DNA from: Amphritea balenae
GTDB lineage: Bacteria > Pseudomonadota > Gammaproteobacteria > Pseudomonadales > Balneatricaceae
DNA length: 64,000 bases
Reading direction: 5' to 3'
Assembly: GCF_003858655.1 (NCBI RefSeq)
Contig: NZ_RQXV01000016.1
Span: forward strand, 17,870-81,869
The notes under the pieces are model-generated. The model had not been told where the DNA came from and ran no database searches. It saw only the letters and a list, made by a program, of their open reading frames with translations. Every line of letters begins with the position of its first letter. The stretch's first letter is position 1. Positions 36,584 to 46,762 of this stretch are shown one piece after another. Made by a program: the position numbers and the translations under genes.

Positions 36584-36758
36584 TGATCACTCCTAATAAT
36601 TACTAATAATGTGCAAATAGAACCTTAATCCTGCCTAAAGTAAAGCTTGCAGGGCATGAATGCAATAGCTCCAGAGCATTAAACAGCATTTCTAACTATT
36701 TGATTTAACTTTAGACCTTAAACAGTCGCACTCTAAAAACACTACTGTCTGCAATCAC

Positions 36759-38048
36759 TTACTGAAACGGCGACCAGGCCGGTTCACGCACATCACCACT
36801 GCTTGATGGTAAGCGGAATTTAACCCGCCCATCTAACGACACTGCAGCCAACACTCCCCTGATACCTTCCTGAGTTGCGTACATAATAATACTGCCATTA
36901 GGCGCGATGGTTGGCGACTCATCCATAAAGGTTTCAGTTAACAACTCCATACGACCCGTTTTAAGATCCTGCACAGCGATATGAAATGAACCATTGGACT
37001 GATTCACCATCGCCAGGAAGCGACCGTCCTGGGTCAGACGACCACGGGCATTATATGAGCCTTCAAAAGTCAGCCGGGTTATATCCCGGGAAGGTAGATA
37101 GATAGAGTAGATTTGTGGCTGTCCGCCGCGATCCGAGGTAAAGATCAGTGACTGCCCATCCGGCGACCACGATGGCTCGGTATCGATACCAAAATGGTGG
37201 GTTACACGATTCAGTCGACGCTGAATCAGATCAAGAATATAGACTTCCGGATTGCCATCTTTAGACAGCACTAAGGCAAGTTTATTGCCATCGGGAGACC
37301 AGGCAGGTGCGCCATTAATACCCCGGAAAGACTGAACCTTTTCTCGCTTACCGGTCGCCAGATACTGAACGTAAACCGATGGACGCCCGGTTTCAAACGA
37401 GACATAAGCCAGCTTAGAACCGTCGCGGGACCAGGCCGGAGACATAATAGGCTCTTTCGATTCAAGAATCGTACGTGGGTTATGGCCATCAGAATCCGCT
37501 AGCATCAATCGATAACGATAAACCGAAGGCCTGGGCTGCTCTGCTGTCACATACACAATCTTAGTTGAGAACGCACCACGAACACCGGTCAGCGCTTCAA
37601 ACACCTTATCACTTATATAGTGGCCAACGGCACGCAGGCTGGTTCGGCTAGCATTAACAACCTCACCCAACACCCGCTCCTCTTTAAGGATGTCATAGAG
37701 TTCAAACGCGACCGACAACTGATTATCAGCAGCTTCGGTTATTCGCCCTATCACAATGTAATCACTACCACTGATACGCCAGTCGCGAAAATAAAGAGAG
37801 TTACGGTCGGATGGGAAACTGAGCATATTATCCCGCGGCATCATTTTAAACATACCGCTGGTATAAAGATCATCGCTAACCACCTGAGCCACATCTTCAG
37901 GCAGAGTTTGAGCACCCTCCCAGGCAAATGGTACTACCGCCACAGGCGTTGGTTCATCAACGCCCTGAGTTATCTCAATGGTGAGGTCAGCCCTGACCAG
38001 CAAACTGAAACAAAACAATACCAAAAACACCAAGCTACGCTGCATCAT
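36759..38048 (-). CDS. tolB: Tol-Pal periplasmic beta-propeller protein TolB
   Basis: About 429 residues. Signal peptide (about 1-20), an N-terminal domain that binds TolA, and a six-bladed beta-propeller with repeated blades [29 protein letters not shown] and [14 protein letters not shown]. It binds Pal and TolA in the periplasm. Two close ATGs (38048, 38045) share one AGGTGA site; the difference is one residue. The tolA stop codon sits just before, so tolA and tolB are tightly coupled. Confidence 0.95.
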   Translation of the reverse strand: MMQRSLVFLVLFCFSLLVRADLTIEITQGVDEPTPVAVVPFAWEGAQTLPEDVAQVVSDDLYTSGMFKMMPRDNMLSFPSDRNSLYFRDWRISGSDYIVIGRITEAADNQLSVAFELYDILKEERVLGEVVNASRTSLRAVGHYISDKVFEALTGVRGAFSTKIVYVTAEQPRPSVYRYRLMLADSDGHNPRTILESKEPIMSPAWSRDGSKLAYVSFETGRPSVYVQYLATGKREKVQSFRGINGAPAWSPDGNKLALVLSKDGNPEVYILDLIQRRLNRVTHHFGIDTEPSWSPDGQSLIFTSDRGGQPQIYSIYLPSRDITRLTFEGSYNARGRLTQDGRFLAMVNQSNGSFHIAVQDLKTGRMELLTETFMDESPTIAPNGSIIMYATQEGIRGVLAAVSLDGRVKFRLPSSSGDVREPAWSPFQ

Positions 38049-38050
38049 AA

Positions 38051-38968
38051 TCACCTGCGAAGATCTGTTGGAATAAACTCCAGATTAAACTTCCTGTAAT
38101 ACCGGTCAAATAGTACCGACTCCATCTTTTGCAGCTCGGAAAACCGCCCTACACGTTTAACTGCCCGAATAGCACTTTCATCAAAATGTCCGTTACCGCT
38201 ACTCGTAACAATATAGACATTATCCACCTCACCGGTGGGCAAAAGATGTAGCGCTAACAAAACCTTCATACCATTTCTGGCACTGGGAGGCCGACGCCAG
38301 TTTCGCTCGATCTCATTCGCTATATAGTCGCGATAACCCGCTACGCTCTGCTGATCGGCTTCTGCCTGCAGCTCCTGCTCCTCAGCGGCTAACTGGGCGT
38401 CCAGCTCAGCATCACGGCGCGCCTGTTCCTTTCGTTCCTGCTCTTTCCTATCCTTTTCAGCCTGCAGCCTGGCTGCTTCTTTCTTTTCAGCTTCAGCTTT
38501 CTTTAGAGCTTCTTGCTTCTTTTGAGCTGCCGCTTTCTTCTGAGCTTCAGCCTTTTTACGCGCCTCCGCTTTCTTTTTTGCTTCAGCTTTTATACGCGCA
38601 TCTTCTTTCTTTTTAGCTGCAGCTTTTTTACTGGCTTCAGCTTTCTTTCTGGCATCTTCTTTCTTACGCGCTTCAGCTTTCTTTCTGGCATCCTCTTTCT
38701 TTTTAGCATCAGCTTTCTTGCGCGCTTCAGCTTTCTTTTGCGCTTCTTGCTTACGCGCATCCTCTTTCTTACGCGCCTCAGCCTGCTTTTTCTGCTGCTG
38801 AGCCTTCAACTGGGTTTTAATATCAACAATCTGGGCTTTTACATGGCGCGGCGTTAATTGTCGCTGATCTTCAGCATAGCCAAACCAGCTGTAGAAAAGC
38901 GCACTGAATATCACCGAATGTAGAATCAGCGCTAACAGAGTGGGTAACAGATAACTTCGAAAATTCAC
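38051..38968 (-). CDS. tolA: TolA, energising arm of the Tol system
   Basis: 305 residues. One N-terminal membrane helix (about 7-26), a long helical central domain of Lys/Ala/Glu-rich repeats (about 60-190, units such as [11 protein letters not shown]), and a C-terminal domain of about 100 residues with [19 protein letters not shown] and GRFSELQK. The repeats are visible in the DNA at about 38430-38790 as tandem units, a likely site of length variation. TolA passes proton-motive force from TolQR to TolB/Pal. Confidence 0.94.
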   Translation of the reverse strand: MNFRSYLLPTLLALILHSVIFSALFYSWFGYAEDQRQLTPRHVKAQIVDIKTQLKAQQQKKQAEARKKEDARKQEAQKKAEARKKADAKKKEDARKKAEARKKEDARKKAEASKKAAAKKKEDARIKAEAKKKAEARKKAEAQKKAAAQKKQEALKKAEAEKKEAARLQAEKDRKEQERKEQARRDAELDAQLAAEEQELQAEADQQSVAGYRDYIANEIERNWRRPPSARNGMKVLLALHLLPTGEVDNVYIVTSSGNGHFDESAIRAVKRVGRFSELQKMESVLFDRYYRKFNLEFIPTDLRR

Positions 38969-38974
38969 TATTAC

Positions 38975-39391
38975 TTACTCTGTTACCAGACCGACGCTAT
39001 CTGCGCCGGCACGCTGCAATAGCGTCATTAACTGAACAACACTTTCGTAGTCCACCCCTTTATCACCACGCACTAACAGTAACTTCTTGGGGTTATTGTT
39101 GAGGATTTTACTGATCCGGGTTTCAATCTCATCGGCGCTGACCGGCGCCAGAGGGTCCCCGCCAACATCGATATAAAACTGCCCTTCTTTATCAACAGTC
39201 ACAATAACAGGTTCATTATCCTGCGTATCAACAGGGTCTGACGAGGCCTGAGGCAGGTCGACATCCACCCCCTGAGTCAGCATGGGCGCGGTAATCATAA
39301 AGATAACCAACAGCACCATCATGACATCGATATAAGGGACAACATTGATCTCTGCGTTTAACTTCCGACGCTTCTTCGCTCTGCGTATCAT
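38975..39391 (-). CDS. tolR: TolR, biopolymer transport protein
   Basis: 138 residues. Cytosolic N-terminal basic stretch (RRAKKRRKLNAEIN), one membrane helix carrying the conserved Asp (VVPYIDVMMVLLVIFMIT, D near 23), and a periplasmic domain that binds the cell wall (PKKLLLVRGDKGVDYE). It works with TolQ as the proton channel that powers TolA. The order tolQ-tolR-tolA-tolB is standard. Confidence 0.95.
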   Translation of the reverse strand: MIRRAKKRRKLNAEINVVPYIDVMMVLLVIFMITAPMLTQGVDVDLPQASSDPVDTQDNEPVIVTVDKEGQFYIDVGGDPLAPVSADEIETRISKILNNNPKKLLLVRGDKGVDYESVVQLMTLLQRAGADSVGLVTE

Positions 39392-39410
39392 AATATCAGT
39401 CCGTCAGAAA

Positions 39411-40091
39411 TCAGCTGGACGTATGCACCCGGCGGTGCAGTACACTGGAGAACTCATCAGCAAAGGTTTCATAACTATTCATCAGCGTTTCTGTTTTAGC
39501 AGAAAAACGGTTATAGGCAATCACAGCAGGAATCGCAGCAAACAAGCCTATAGCCGTTGCAATAAGTGCTTCAGAGATACCTGGAGCAACCGATGCCAGC
39601 GTCGCCTGATGCACATTAGCAAGACCACGAAATGAGTTCATAATACCCCAGACAGTACCAAACAAGCCGATATAAGGACTGGTAGAACCGACCGTCGCAA
39701 GAAATGGCAGATGCATTTCGAGCTTCTCTTCCTCACGGGCCAGTGCAACCCGCATGCTCCGCTGAGCCCCATCCATAATCGCATCAGGATCTGTTCCTGA
39801 TTGCTGGCTCAGACGGCTAAATTCTTTTAAACCAGAACGGAAAATATTTTCAGCACCACAGTCACCATCCGGATCACTGTTTACTTCGCGAAACAGCTGA
39901 CTCAAATCGACACCTGACCAGAAACGATCTTCAAAGCCACGTAGTTTTTGCTGAGCCTGACGTAGAATAAAATGACGTTGAAAAATCATAACCCAGGAGA
40001 TCATGGACGCCAGTAACAGTATCAGCATAACCAGCTGTACAACAAAACTGGCATTAACAACCAGACTCCAGATCGACATTTTATCCGGCAC
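39411..40091 (-). CDS. tolQ: TolQ, proton channel subunit
   Basis: 226 residues, MotA/TolQ/ExbB family, three membrane helices (about 15-38, 135-160, 168-195). Conserved STSPYIGLFGTVWGIMNSF and GISEALIATAIGLFAAIPAVIAYN are present. I keep the GTG at 40091, with AAGGGG eight bases upstream, which also matches the E. coli N-terminus MTDMNIL; an ATG 12 bases later is an alternative. No ybgC thioesterase precedes it, unlike the common operon. Confidence 0.95.
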   Translation of the reverse strand: MPDKMSIWSLVVNASFVVQLVMLILLLASMISWVMIFQRHFILRQAQQKLRGFEDRFWSGVDLSQLFREVNSDPDGDCGAENIFRSGLKEFSRLSQQSGTDPDAIMDGAQRSMRVALAREEEKLEMHLPFLATVGSTSPYIGLFGTVWGIMNSFRGLANVHQATLASVAPGISEALIATAIGLFAAIPAVIAYNRFSAKTETLMNSYETFADEFSSVLHRRVHTSS

Positions 40092-40304
40092 TTTATTAAC
40101 CCCTTACTTATAAGCTCAAATCAGGTACTGATAGTAGCGATATCAGCGTTTAAAATCTGCATATTTTTACTTCGATCACTGCTTTTTATCTGACAAGTTT
40201 AAAAACACCAACCGGCTACACACAAGCTGGATGCTTTGAGGCTATAGGTGTGAATTAGTTCACTCAATTCAGCGCTGAAATAAATACAAACTGCCAGACA
40301 AAAC

Positions 40305-40333
40305 AAAAAAAACCGTCAATGAATGACGGTTTT
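40305..40333 (-). terminator. Rho-independent terminator
   Basis: On the minus strand AACCGTCA and TGACGGTT pair around a five-base loop, followed by eight T. It ends the DksA-like gene, separating it from the tol operon. The rest of the 260-bp gap before tolQ shows no gene. Confidence 0.9.
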
Positions 40334-40351
40334 ATTTAAAAGCAGAAACTC

Positions 40352-40750
40352 TTAAAAAGAGGCCGCCTGCCCATGTCGGGCAAATTCCTCCCGGGTCTGA
40401 CAGCTGACACATAACACTGCAACGGGATTAGCCATCAAACGGTTCAACTCAATTTCATCGTCGCAGCTATCACACCAGCCGTAATCACCACTCTCAATTC
40501 GCTGCAGCGCGTGCTGACATTCCCGCACTTCTTCTGCTAACCGATTGATGTGAGAAAGATGACTGAACTGCTGACCAACCGTCACAGCCTCTTCACCCCG
40601 ATCATGCACTTCACTGCAATCAACCAGACTCAACTCTATCTTCTGGTCACCCTGCTCAGCTTCTAAATCTTTTAACAACTGCTGCTGAAGAGTTTCAAGT
40701 TCACGCTTCAGGCCCTGCAACTGGGTTTTTGAAAGATAACCAGCTTTCAT
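40352..40750 (-). CDS. DksA/TraR-type zinc-finger protein
   Basis: 132 residues. Coiled-coil N-terminal part (about 5-85) and a C-terminal zinc finger WCDSC...CVSC, with both CxxC pairs present. Family members bind RNA polymerase through the secondary channel. The coiled-coil tip here lacks the DxxDxA of true DksA (it reads DCSEVHDRGEEA), so it may be a divergent regulator. The ATG at 40750 has AGAGGGA nine bases upstream and a perfect 10-bp hairpin further up. Confidence 0.8.
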   Translation of the reverse strand: MKAGYLSKTQLQGLKRELETLQQQLLKDLEAEQGDQKIELSLVDCSEVHDRGEEAVTVGQQFSHLSHINRLAEEVRECQHALQRIESGDYGWCDSCDDEIELNRLMANPVAVLCVSCQTREEFARHGQAASF

Positions 40751-40772
40751 CACTTGTCCCTCTGAAATTATC

Positions 40773-40796
40773 TTTTGGTTTATCAATAAACCAAAA
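40773..40796. promoter_or_regulatory. Perfect 10-bp palindromic hairpin upstream of the DksA-like gene
   Basis: TTTTGGTTTA, loop TCAA, TAAACCAAAA. It lies about 23 bases before the start codon, just upstream of the ribosome binding site, so it could be an operator or a leader hairpin. Confidence 0.6.
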
Positions 40797-40856
40797 CTAA
40801 ACCATAAATTTCAAAAGCGTGATGATCTGAGTCAGTTACTAACAGTAGTTAAATAA

Positions 40857-41870
40857 CTATTGATCCCGGTCAGGTAAATTAAGGCCAAAGTGGCGATATG
40901 CATTATCTGTGACTACACGCCCGCGCGGAGTTCGCATCATAAAACCCTGCTGAATAAGATAAGGCTCCAGCACATCTTCAATAGTATCCCGCTCTTCACT
41001 GATCGCAGCAGCCAGACTATCAACACCCACCGGCCCGCCGCCAAACTTTTCAATCATCGCCAACAGTAAACGACGATCCATATGATCAAAACCATGCTCA
41101 TCAACATTCAGCATATTGAGTGCCAGATCAGCCATTGCCTGGGTAATATGCCCATCCCCTTTTACCTCGGCATAATCACGGGAACGACGCAGCAAGCGGT
41201 TAGCAATTCGTGGCGTACCCCGGGATCGACGGGCAACCTCAATCGCGCCTTCATGCTGAATCTCACTACCTGATAATCTGGCAGAACGTTCAACAATAGA
41301 GGTCAGGTCATCAATATTATAAAACTCCAGACGCTGCACAATGCCAAAGCGGTCGCGTAAAGGTGACGTCAGTAAGCCGGCTCGCGTAGTCGCGCCAACC
41401 AAGGTAAAAGGCGGCAACTCAAGCTTAATAGAACGCGCAGCAGGCCCCTCACCTATCATGATATCCAACTGATAATCTTCCATTGCCGGATACAGTACTT
41501 CTTCAACCGTCGCGCTGAGACGATGAATCTCATCGATAAACAACACATCACCTGGCTCTAGATTAGTTAGCAAAGCGGCCAGATCGCCGGCTTTCTCTAA
41601 CACCGGACCAGAGGTCGTCTTAATATCACTACCCATTTCGTTAGCAATTATATTAGCCAGCGTTGTTTTCCCAAGTCCTGGGGGGCCAAATATCAACGTA
41701 TGATCGAGCGCCTCTTCACGCTTCTTCGCCGCGCCAATAAAGATCTCCATCTGCTCGCATACCACAGGCTGTCCAACATAATCCTGCAACGTCTTAGGAC
41801 GTATGGCACGATCATGAACCTCTTCCTGCGGCGTACTGACAGGCGCTACAAAGCGATCAGCTTCTATCAT
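40857..41870 (-). CDS. ruvB: Holliday junction helicase RuvB
   Basis: 337 residues. AAA+ hexameric motor for branch migration. Walker [12 protein letters not shown], Walker [10 protein letters not shown], sensor 1 GATTRAG and the arginine finger region PLRDRFG are all present, plus the C-terminal winged-helix domain ([12 protein letters not shown]). It follows ruvA by about 80 bases in the ruvC-TRIC-ruvA-ruvB run. Confidence 0.97.
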   Translation of the reverse strand: MIEADRFVAPVSTPQEEVHDRAIRPKTLQDYVGQPVVCEQMEIFIGAAKKREEALDHTLIFGPPGLGKTTLANIIANEMGSDIKTTSGPVLEKAGDLAALLTNLEPGDVLFIDEIHRLSATVEEVLYPAMEDYQLDIMIGEGPAARSIKLELPPFTLVGATTRAGLLTSPLRDRFGIVQRLEFYNIDDLTSIVERSARLSGSEIQHEGAIEVARRSRGTPRIANRLLRRSRDYAEVKGDGHITQAMADLALNMLNVDEHGFDHMDRRLLLAMIEKFGGGPVGVDSLAAAISEERDTIEDVLEPYLIQQGFMMRTPRGRVVTDNAYRHFGLNLPDRDQ

Positions 41871-41950
41871 CGGTAACCCTTCTCATTTTTCTTAACACTT
41901 AACTCTCGAGTTCTTTAGCTCAAAATTGATCCGCCGCATCAAACAGAAGC

Positions 41951-42580
41951 TCAGCCCTGCACCATACTTTTAAGTGCCGCCCTGATCAGTTCCTCACTGG
42001 CAGCGCCCATACCCAAGGCTTTTTCCGCCTGACTAATAGCCTTAGTTGCCTGCACAGGCTTATAACCCAGTGCAACCAGTGCGCTTTCGGCTTCAGCCCT
42101 ATTATCAGCCCCTGAAACCAGCGGAGCAGAGCCCAGGTCATCGGTTAATGTAAACTCATCCGCATCACTGATCTGAAAATCTTTCAACTTATCTTTCATC
42201 TCAATAATAAGCCGTTCAGCAGTTTTTTTACCTACCCCAGGCAGCCTGACCAGCGCAGCGGTATCCTGATGATTAACGCTCTGCACAAACTCATTCACAC
42301 TGATACCAGACAATATAGTCAGCGCAAGTTTAGGGCCAACACCATTCACTTTGATCAGCGTTCGAAACAATGATCGCTCTGAGCGCTCATAAAAGCCATA
42401 CAACAACTGCGCATCTTCACGCACAACCATATGCGTATGTAGCGTCACAGTAGCACCGGTCTTCGGCAAACGGTAAAAGGTATTCATAGAAGCATCCACT
42501 TCATAACCCACCCCATTAACATCTAATACTAACTGCGGCGGATGCTTTTCTAACAGCTCACCCTTTAATCGTCCGATCAC
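41951..42580 (-). CDS. ruvA: Holliday junction protein RuvA
   Basis: 209 residues. N-terminal OB-fold (1-60, [11 protein letters not shown]), two HhH motifs (about 70-140, [13 protein letters not shown] and [13 protein letters not shown]), and a C-terminal RuvB-binding domain. Forms a tetramer that holds the four-way junction for RuvB and RuvC. Its ATG overlaps the TRIC gene stop by four bases. Confidence 0.96.
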   Translation of the reverse strand: MIGRLKGELLEKHPPQLVLDVNGVGYEVDASMNTFYRLPKTGATVTLHTHMVVREDAQLLYGFYERSERSLFRTLIKVNGVGPKLALTILSGISVNEFVQSVNHQDTAALVRLPGVGKKTAERLIIEMKDKLKDFQISDADEFTLTDDLGSAPLVSGADNRAEAESALVALGYKPVQATKAISQAEKALGMGAASEELIRAALKSMVQG

Positions 42581-43260
42581 TGTTTTTTACTCTCCGTATT
42601 AACCACATCACGGGGCTCCAGTTTATGCCCCTTCATAACAAATTCCGGCAACTCAAGCCCGGTATACATTGAAGCCAGGCGTACCACTAATGCGACGGTA
42701 ATGGATATCATCATCAACATGCTGTCTTCAATCAGGCCACTCATTGCCACATAGACAATGGCGCCTAACATCGCACAAGTCGCGTACAGCTCACCGTTGC
42801 GCTGTAAAATAAGCGGGATCTGACGGGTTAGAATATCCCGAATCATGCCTCCAGCACAGCCGGTTATCATCGCCATCATGACGGCAATAACCGGTGGCAT
42901 ATTGAGCGCAATCGCTTTTTGGGCACCCAGCACCGCAAATAACGACATACCCAGCGCATCAAGAAGTAACATCAGTCGTCTCGGATAGGTCAGATAGCGA
43001 CACAGAATAAATGCCGATACCGCTGAAACAATGGCGGTCCATAAGTAGGTAGTATCAGCAATCCAGATAACCGGATGTACATCCATGGTTATATCGCGAA
43101 TAGTTCCACCACCCAATGCCGTTACTATTCCCAGCACCACCACACCCAGAATATCCAGTTTTTTACCTTGCGCAGCCAGCGCCCCGGTAATCGCAAAGAC
43201 AGCAACACCCGCCACATCAAACAGATAAATCAGCTGCTCTGTGGACATCAACTCATTCAA
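42577..43260 (-). CDS. TRIC/UPF0126-type cation channel protein
   Basis: 227 residues, about seven membrane helices in two repeats. The first repeat has [22 protein letters not shown] and ALGGGTIRD, the second [15 protein letters not shown] and CAGGMIRD, the glycine-rich kinked motifs of trimeric intracellular cation channels. It likely conducts K+ in the inner membrane. Its start overlaps ruvC and its end overlaps ruvA by four bases each, so it is embedded in the ruv operon, which is unusual. Confidence 0.88.
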   Translation of the reverse strand: MNELMSTEQLIYLFDVAGVAVFAITGALAAQGKKLDILGVVVLGIVTALGGGTIRDITMDVHPVIWIADTTYLWTAIVSAVSAFILCRYLTYPRRLMLLLDALGMSLFAVLGAQKAIALNMPPVIAVMMAMITGCAGGMIRDILTRQIPLILQRNGELYATCAMLGAIVYVAMSGLIEDSMLMMISITVALVVRLASMYTGLELPEFVMKGHKLEPRDVVNTESKKQ

Positions 43261-43772
43261 CGTAGACGGCCTCCACGGCTTTTTTTAGCACCCGCCATCA
43301 TAATCAGACTGCTGCGAGTGTGCGCATGACAAAGCGCTATCGCCAGAGCATCTGCGGCATCTTCCTGCGGCAAGCCCGGCAATTTCAGAATTGAACTCAC
43401 CATATGCTGGACCTGAGACTTATCCGCCCCGCCGTTTCCAACCACCGCCTGCTTTACCTTACGCGCCGCATATTCAGACACAGGAAGCCCTTGATTAACA
43501 CTAGCAACAATAGCCACGCCACGAGCCTGCCCCAACTTCAACGCAGAATCAGCATTACGCGACATAAAAACCTGCTCAATCGCCATCTCCTGAGGACAAT
43601 AAAGTTCAATTACTTCAGTTACACCTGCATACACCTGCTGCAAACGCTCTGGCAATTCATCGCCCTTTATACGGATACAGCCACTGGCAACATACTCATT
43701 TTTACTGCCAACCGTATTAATAATGCCGTAGCCGGTAATGCGTGAACCGGGGTCTATACCTAAAATTAGCAT
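43257..43772 (-). CDS. ruvC: Holliday junction resolvase RuvC
   Basis: 171 residues. RNase H-fold endonuclease. The catalytic carboxylates are visible: D7 ([12 protein letters not shown]), E in MAIEQVFM, and the Asp pair in [15 protein letters not shown]. Works with RuvAB to cut junctions. It is the first gene of the ruv run; a terminator separates it from aspS. The usual yebC neighbour is absent. Confidence 0.96.
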   Translation of the reverse strand: MLILGIDPGSRITGYGIINTVGSKNEYVASGCIRIKGDELPERLQQVYAGVTEVIELYCPQEMAIEQVFMSRNADSALKLGQARGVAIVASVNQGLPVSEYAARKVKQAVVGNGGADKSQVQHMVSSILKLPGLPQEDAADALAIALCHAHTRSSLIMMAGAKKSRGGRLR

Positions 43773-43838
43773 TGCTCTGTCAGGGCCTGATAAAGTACTG
43801 TTTATTTATACAGACAACCATACCTGAGTAGCTCCCAT

Positions 43839-43866
43839 AAAAAAAGCCGTGCAGAGCACGGCTTTT
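43839..43866 (-). terminator. Rho-independent terminator of aspS
   Basis: On the minus strand the T-run follows AAAAAGCCGTGC / GCACGGCTTTTT with a three-base loop, about 24 bases after the aspS stop. Confidence 0.9.
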
Positions 43867-43889
43867 TAAATACTTACGAAAAACGCCGG

Positions 43890-45653
43890 TTATGGTGTTT
43901 TACGTAGCTTAATGTTCAACTCTCGTAATTGCGCTGCACTAACGATACCCGGTGCTTCTGTCATCATACAAGAAGCACTCTGGGTTTTAGGGAATGCAAT
44001 GACTTCACGAATTGAATCAGTACCGGTCATCAGCATAATCAGACGATCCAGACCAAATGCCAGACCACCATGCGGAGGCGCACCAAATTTAAGTGCATTC
44101 AGCAGGAAGCCAAACTTCTCTTCCGCTTCTTCGTCAGATATACCCAGTACTCCAAATACTGTTTTCTGCATTGCCTGATCGTGAATACGTACAGAACCAC
44201 CACCCAGCTCACAACCGTTCAGTACCATATCGTAGGCACGCGACAGTGCATCCAGCGGGTTAGCCTTCAACTCTTCAGCTGAACAGCTTGGCGCAGTGAA
44301 CGGGTGATGAAGCGCAGTCAGACTGCCTTTATCCGTCTCTTCAAACATCGGGAAATCAACAACCCACAGCGGTGCCCACTCGCACTGTGCCATGTTCATA
44401 TCTTCACCGACCTTGATACGCAGAGCGCCCAGCGCTTCACTAACAACTTTCTCTTTGTCAGCACCAAAGAATATGATATCGCCGTTCTTAGCTTCCAGGC
44501 GCTCCATGATTGCCATAGCAACATCTGGTCCCAGGAATTTAACGATTGGAGACTGCAGACCTTCTACACCCTTCTCCAGCTCATTAACTTTAATCCAGGC
44601 CAGACCTTTTGCACCGTAGATACCGACAAACTTAGTGTACTCATCGATGATCTTACGGGTTAGCTGAGCACCACCAGGTACTTTCAGCGCGGCAACACGA
44701 CCGTTAGGGTCTTTGGCAGGACCAGCAAATACCTTGAATTCGATCTCGGCCATCAGGTCAGCAACGTCGACCAATTCCATTGGGAAACGCAGATCAGGCT
44801 TATCAGAACCGTAACGCTGCATCGCCTCAGAATATGGCATACGAGGGAAGTCACCCAGATCCACATCCAGCATATCCAGGAACAGCTTGCGGATCATAGT
44901 TTCTGTCATACCCATGATCTCTTCCTCATCCATAAATGAGGTTTCGATATCAATCTGGGTGAATTCTGGCTGACGATCTGCACGCAGATCTTCATCACGG
45001 AAACATTTAGCAATCTGGTAGTAACGATCAAAGCCAGACACCATCAACAGCTGTTTGAAGAGCTGTGGAGACTGCGGCAGCGCAAAGAAAGAACCTTCGT
45101 GGGTACGGCTAGGCACCAGATAATCACGCGCACCTTCAGGTGTCGCACGGTTCAGGATCGGTGTTTCGATATCCAGAAAACCGTTATCGTCCATGAAGTT
45201 ACGGATCGCATTGGTTACCTTGGAACGAAAACGCATCTTCTCCTGCATTTCAGGACGACGCAGATCGATATAACGATGACGCAAACGAACGTCCTCACCC
45301 ACCTGCTGATGCTCATCAAGCTGGAACGGAGGCGTTTCTGACTTGTTCAGGATTACCAGCTCTTTACCCAGCACTTCGATCTCGCCGGTAGGCATCTCTG
45401 AATTGATAGTCCCTTCAGGACGACCACGCACCAGACCATGAACTTCTATAACAAATTCATTGCGTACGCTGTCAGCCAGATTGAAGCTCTCTTCACGATC
45501 AGGATCAAATACGACCTGAGCAACACCATCACGGTCCCGCACGTCCAGGAAGATAACACCACCGTGGTCACGACGACGATGTACCCAGCCTTTCAGGACT
45601 ACTTCTTCGCCGATATGAGTTTTATTTAAACCGCCGCAATAATGGCTGCGCAT
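43890..45653 (-). CDS. aspS: Aspartyl-tRNA synthetase
   Basis: 587 residues, class IIb synthetase. N-terminal anticodon-binding OB-fold (1-110, [14 protein letters not shown]), motif 1 region and motif 2 ([18 protein letters not shown]), the bacterial GAD insertion (about 290-410) and motif 3 ([15 protein letters not shown]). Charges tRNA-Asp, copies of which lie at the right end of the window. The family includes both Asp-specific and Asp/Asn-relaxed enzymes; which type this is cannot be settled here. Confidence 0.97.
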   Translation of the reverse strand: MRSHYCGGLNKTHIGEEVVLKGWVHRRRDHGGVIFLDVRDRDGVAQVVFDPDREESFNLADSVRNEFVIEVHGLVRGRPEGTINSEMPTGEIEVLGKELVILNKSETPPFQLDEHQQVGEDVRLRHRYIDLRRPEMQEKMRFRSKVTNAIRNFMDDNGFLDIETPILNRATPEGARDYLVPSRTHEGSFFALPQSPQLFKQLLMVSGFDRYYQIAKCFRDEDLRADRQPEFTQIDIETSFMDEEEIMGMTETMIRKLFLDMLDVDLGDFPRMPYSEAMQRYGSDKPDLRFPMELVDVADLMAEIEFKVFAGPAKDPNGRVAALKVPGGAQLTRKIIDEYTKFVGIYGAKGLAWIKVNELEKGVEGLQSPIVKFLGPDVAMAIMERLEAKNGDIIFFGADKEKVVSEALGALRIKVGEDMNMAQCEWAPLWVVDFPMFEETDKGSLTALHHPFTAPSCSAEELKANPLDALSRAYDMVLNGCELGGGSVRIHDQAMQKTVFGVLGISDEEAEEKFGFLLNALKFGAPPHGGLAFGLDRLIMLMTGTDSIREVIAFPKTQSASCMMTEAPGIVSAAQLRELNIKLRKTP

Positions 45654-45718
45654 AGTTACAAATTCCTGTTACTTAGCTTTCAGGATGAAAAATCACCCTG
45701 CTTTATTAATATTAAAAA

Positions 45719-45946
45719 TCAGCTTCCGGATTCATTCTGGCTGCCCGCCAGATTTTTCTTCTTCCCGGTTTTGAAATCAGTCTCATACCAGCCATTACCA
45801 GACAATCGAAAGCCCGGTGCTGATATCTTCTTCACTACATCTGCCGATTCACAGGCAGTGCAGCCAGGAGCCGGGGCATCTGATTTGAGCACCAGCTTTT
45901 CAAATTCATTACCGCAGCTACGGCATTCAAAATCAAAGATAGGCAT
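45719..45946 (-). CDS. FmdB-type zinc ribbon protein
   Basis: 75 residues. An N-terminal zinc ribbon (MPIFDFECRSCGNEFEKL ... CTACES, two CxxC pairs) followed by a disordered tail, as in the FmdB/CxxC_CXXC_SSSS family. These often sit next to aspS. Function is unknown; a regulatory or metal-sensing role is suggested for family members. A GA-rich site precedes the ATG, and the gene points into aspS. Confidence 0.85.
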   Translation of the reverse strand: MPIFDFECRSCGNEFEKLVLKSDAPAPGCTACESADVVKKISAPGFRLSGNGWYETDFKTGKKKNLAGSQNESGS

Positions 45947-46223
45947 AATCTACCGATTTTCCTTAAAACACACATGATAAGGCAGCACTCTGAGCCTACC
46001 CTATTCAGAAAAGCGCAAATTATACCTGAATTATCAGTCACTGACAGGGGGTTATAAAAGGGAATTTTCAATCAGATATAACAATCACTCAATTAGAATG
46101 ACTGGACATTGAATTAGCTGCGATGAATATTCAAACAAAAACGGGTCCAGGGCTATTTTATAATCTTCACAACCTGCTCAGACCCAGCTTTAGCTACTAA
46201 AAAAACAACTCGAGTGAAACGGG

Positions 46224-46676
46224 TTAGCCACGCTGCTCTGGCACAAAGTCCACTTCATCATTCAGCATCAGCTCCAGCTTCTGATATATACTGTGGATCT
46301 GTTCATTGGTATAAGGTATTGCCGGCTTTGCCCCCCATACCGGAGCTGGCCAGGCGACATCGCCCTGATAGCGCACCACATGATGCAAGTGCAGCTGCTT
46401 AACCATATTACCAATGGCTGCAATATTCATTTTATCGCCATCGAACACATCATGGAGATTTTCCGCAAGAAAAGAGGACTCGTGTAACAATTGCACCTGA
46501 TCTTCGGCCGATAGATGATAAATCTCGCTGGCCTCTGCACGACGAGGCACCAGGATAAACCAGGGGTAATTAGCATCATTCATTAACAGTAATCTGGACA
46601 GAGGAAAGTTGCCCAAAGTGATGCAATCATTCTCCAGACGGGAATCCAGTTCAAACTCCAATTCCAGCTCATCCAT
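46224..46676 (-). CDS. HIT-family nucleotide hydrolase with HxHH site
   Basis: 150 residues, histidine triad superfamily. The catalytic stretch is QLHLHHVVRY: H96, H98 and H99, so the third His sits one place earlier than in the usual HxHxH; a similar HxHH form is known to me in some gammaproteobacterial HIT proteins. Other family parts: PWFILVPRRAEASEIYHLS and KMNIAAIGNMV. Substrate probably a dinucleoside polyphosphate or AMP conjugate. Single gene near fmdB. Confidence 0.78.
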   Translation of the reverse strand: MDELELEFELDSRLENDCITLGNFPLSRLLLMNDANYPWFILVPRRAEASEIYHLSAEDQVQLLHESSFLAENLHDVFDGDKMNIAAIGNMVKQLHLHHVVRYQGDVAWPAPVWGAKPAIPYTNEQIHSIYQKLELMLNDEVDFVPEQRG

Positions 46677-46762
46677 TATCGCTCTCCAAACATAAATAAA
46701 ATTTTGGCTTTATTATCGGGTAGTTAGATAATAAACACAGGCTCTGAAAAGTATAGGACATT

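Noticed and set aside
38430..38790. Tandem DNA repeats as a non-coding array
   Set aside because: They encode the Lys/Ala/Glu helix of TolA and are explained by it.
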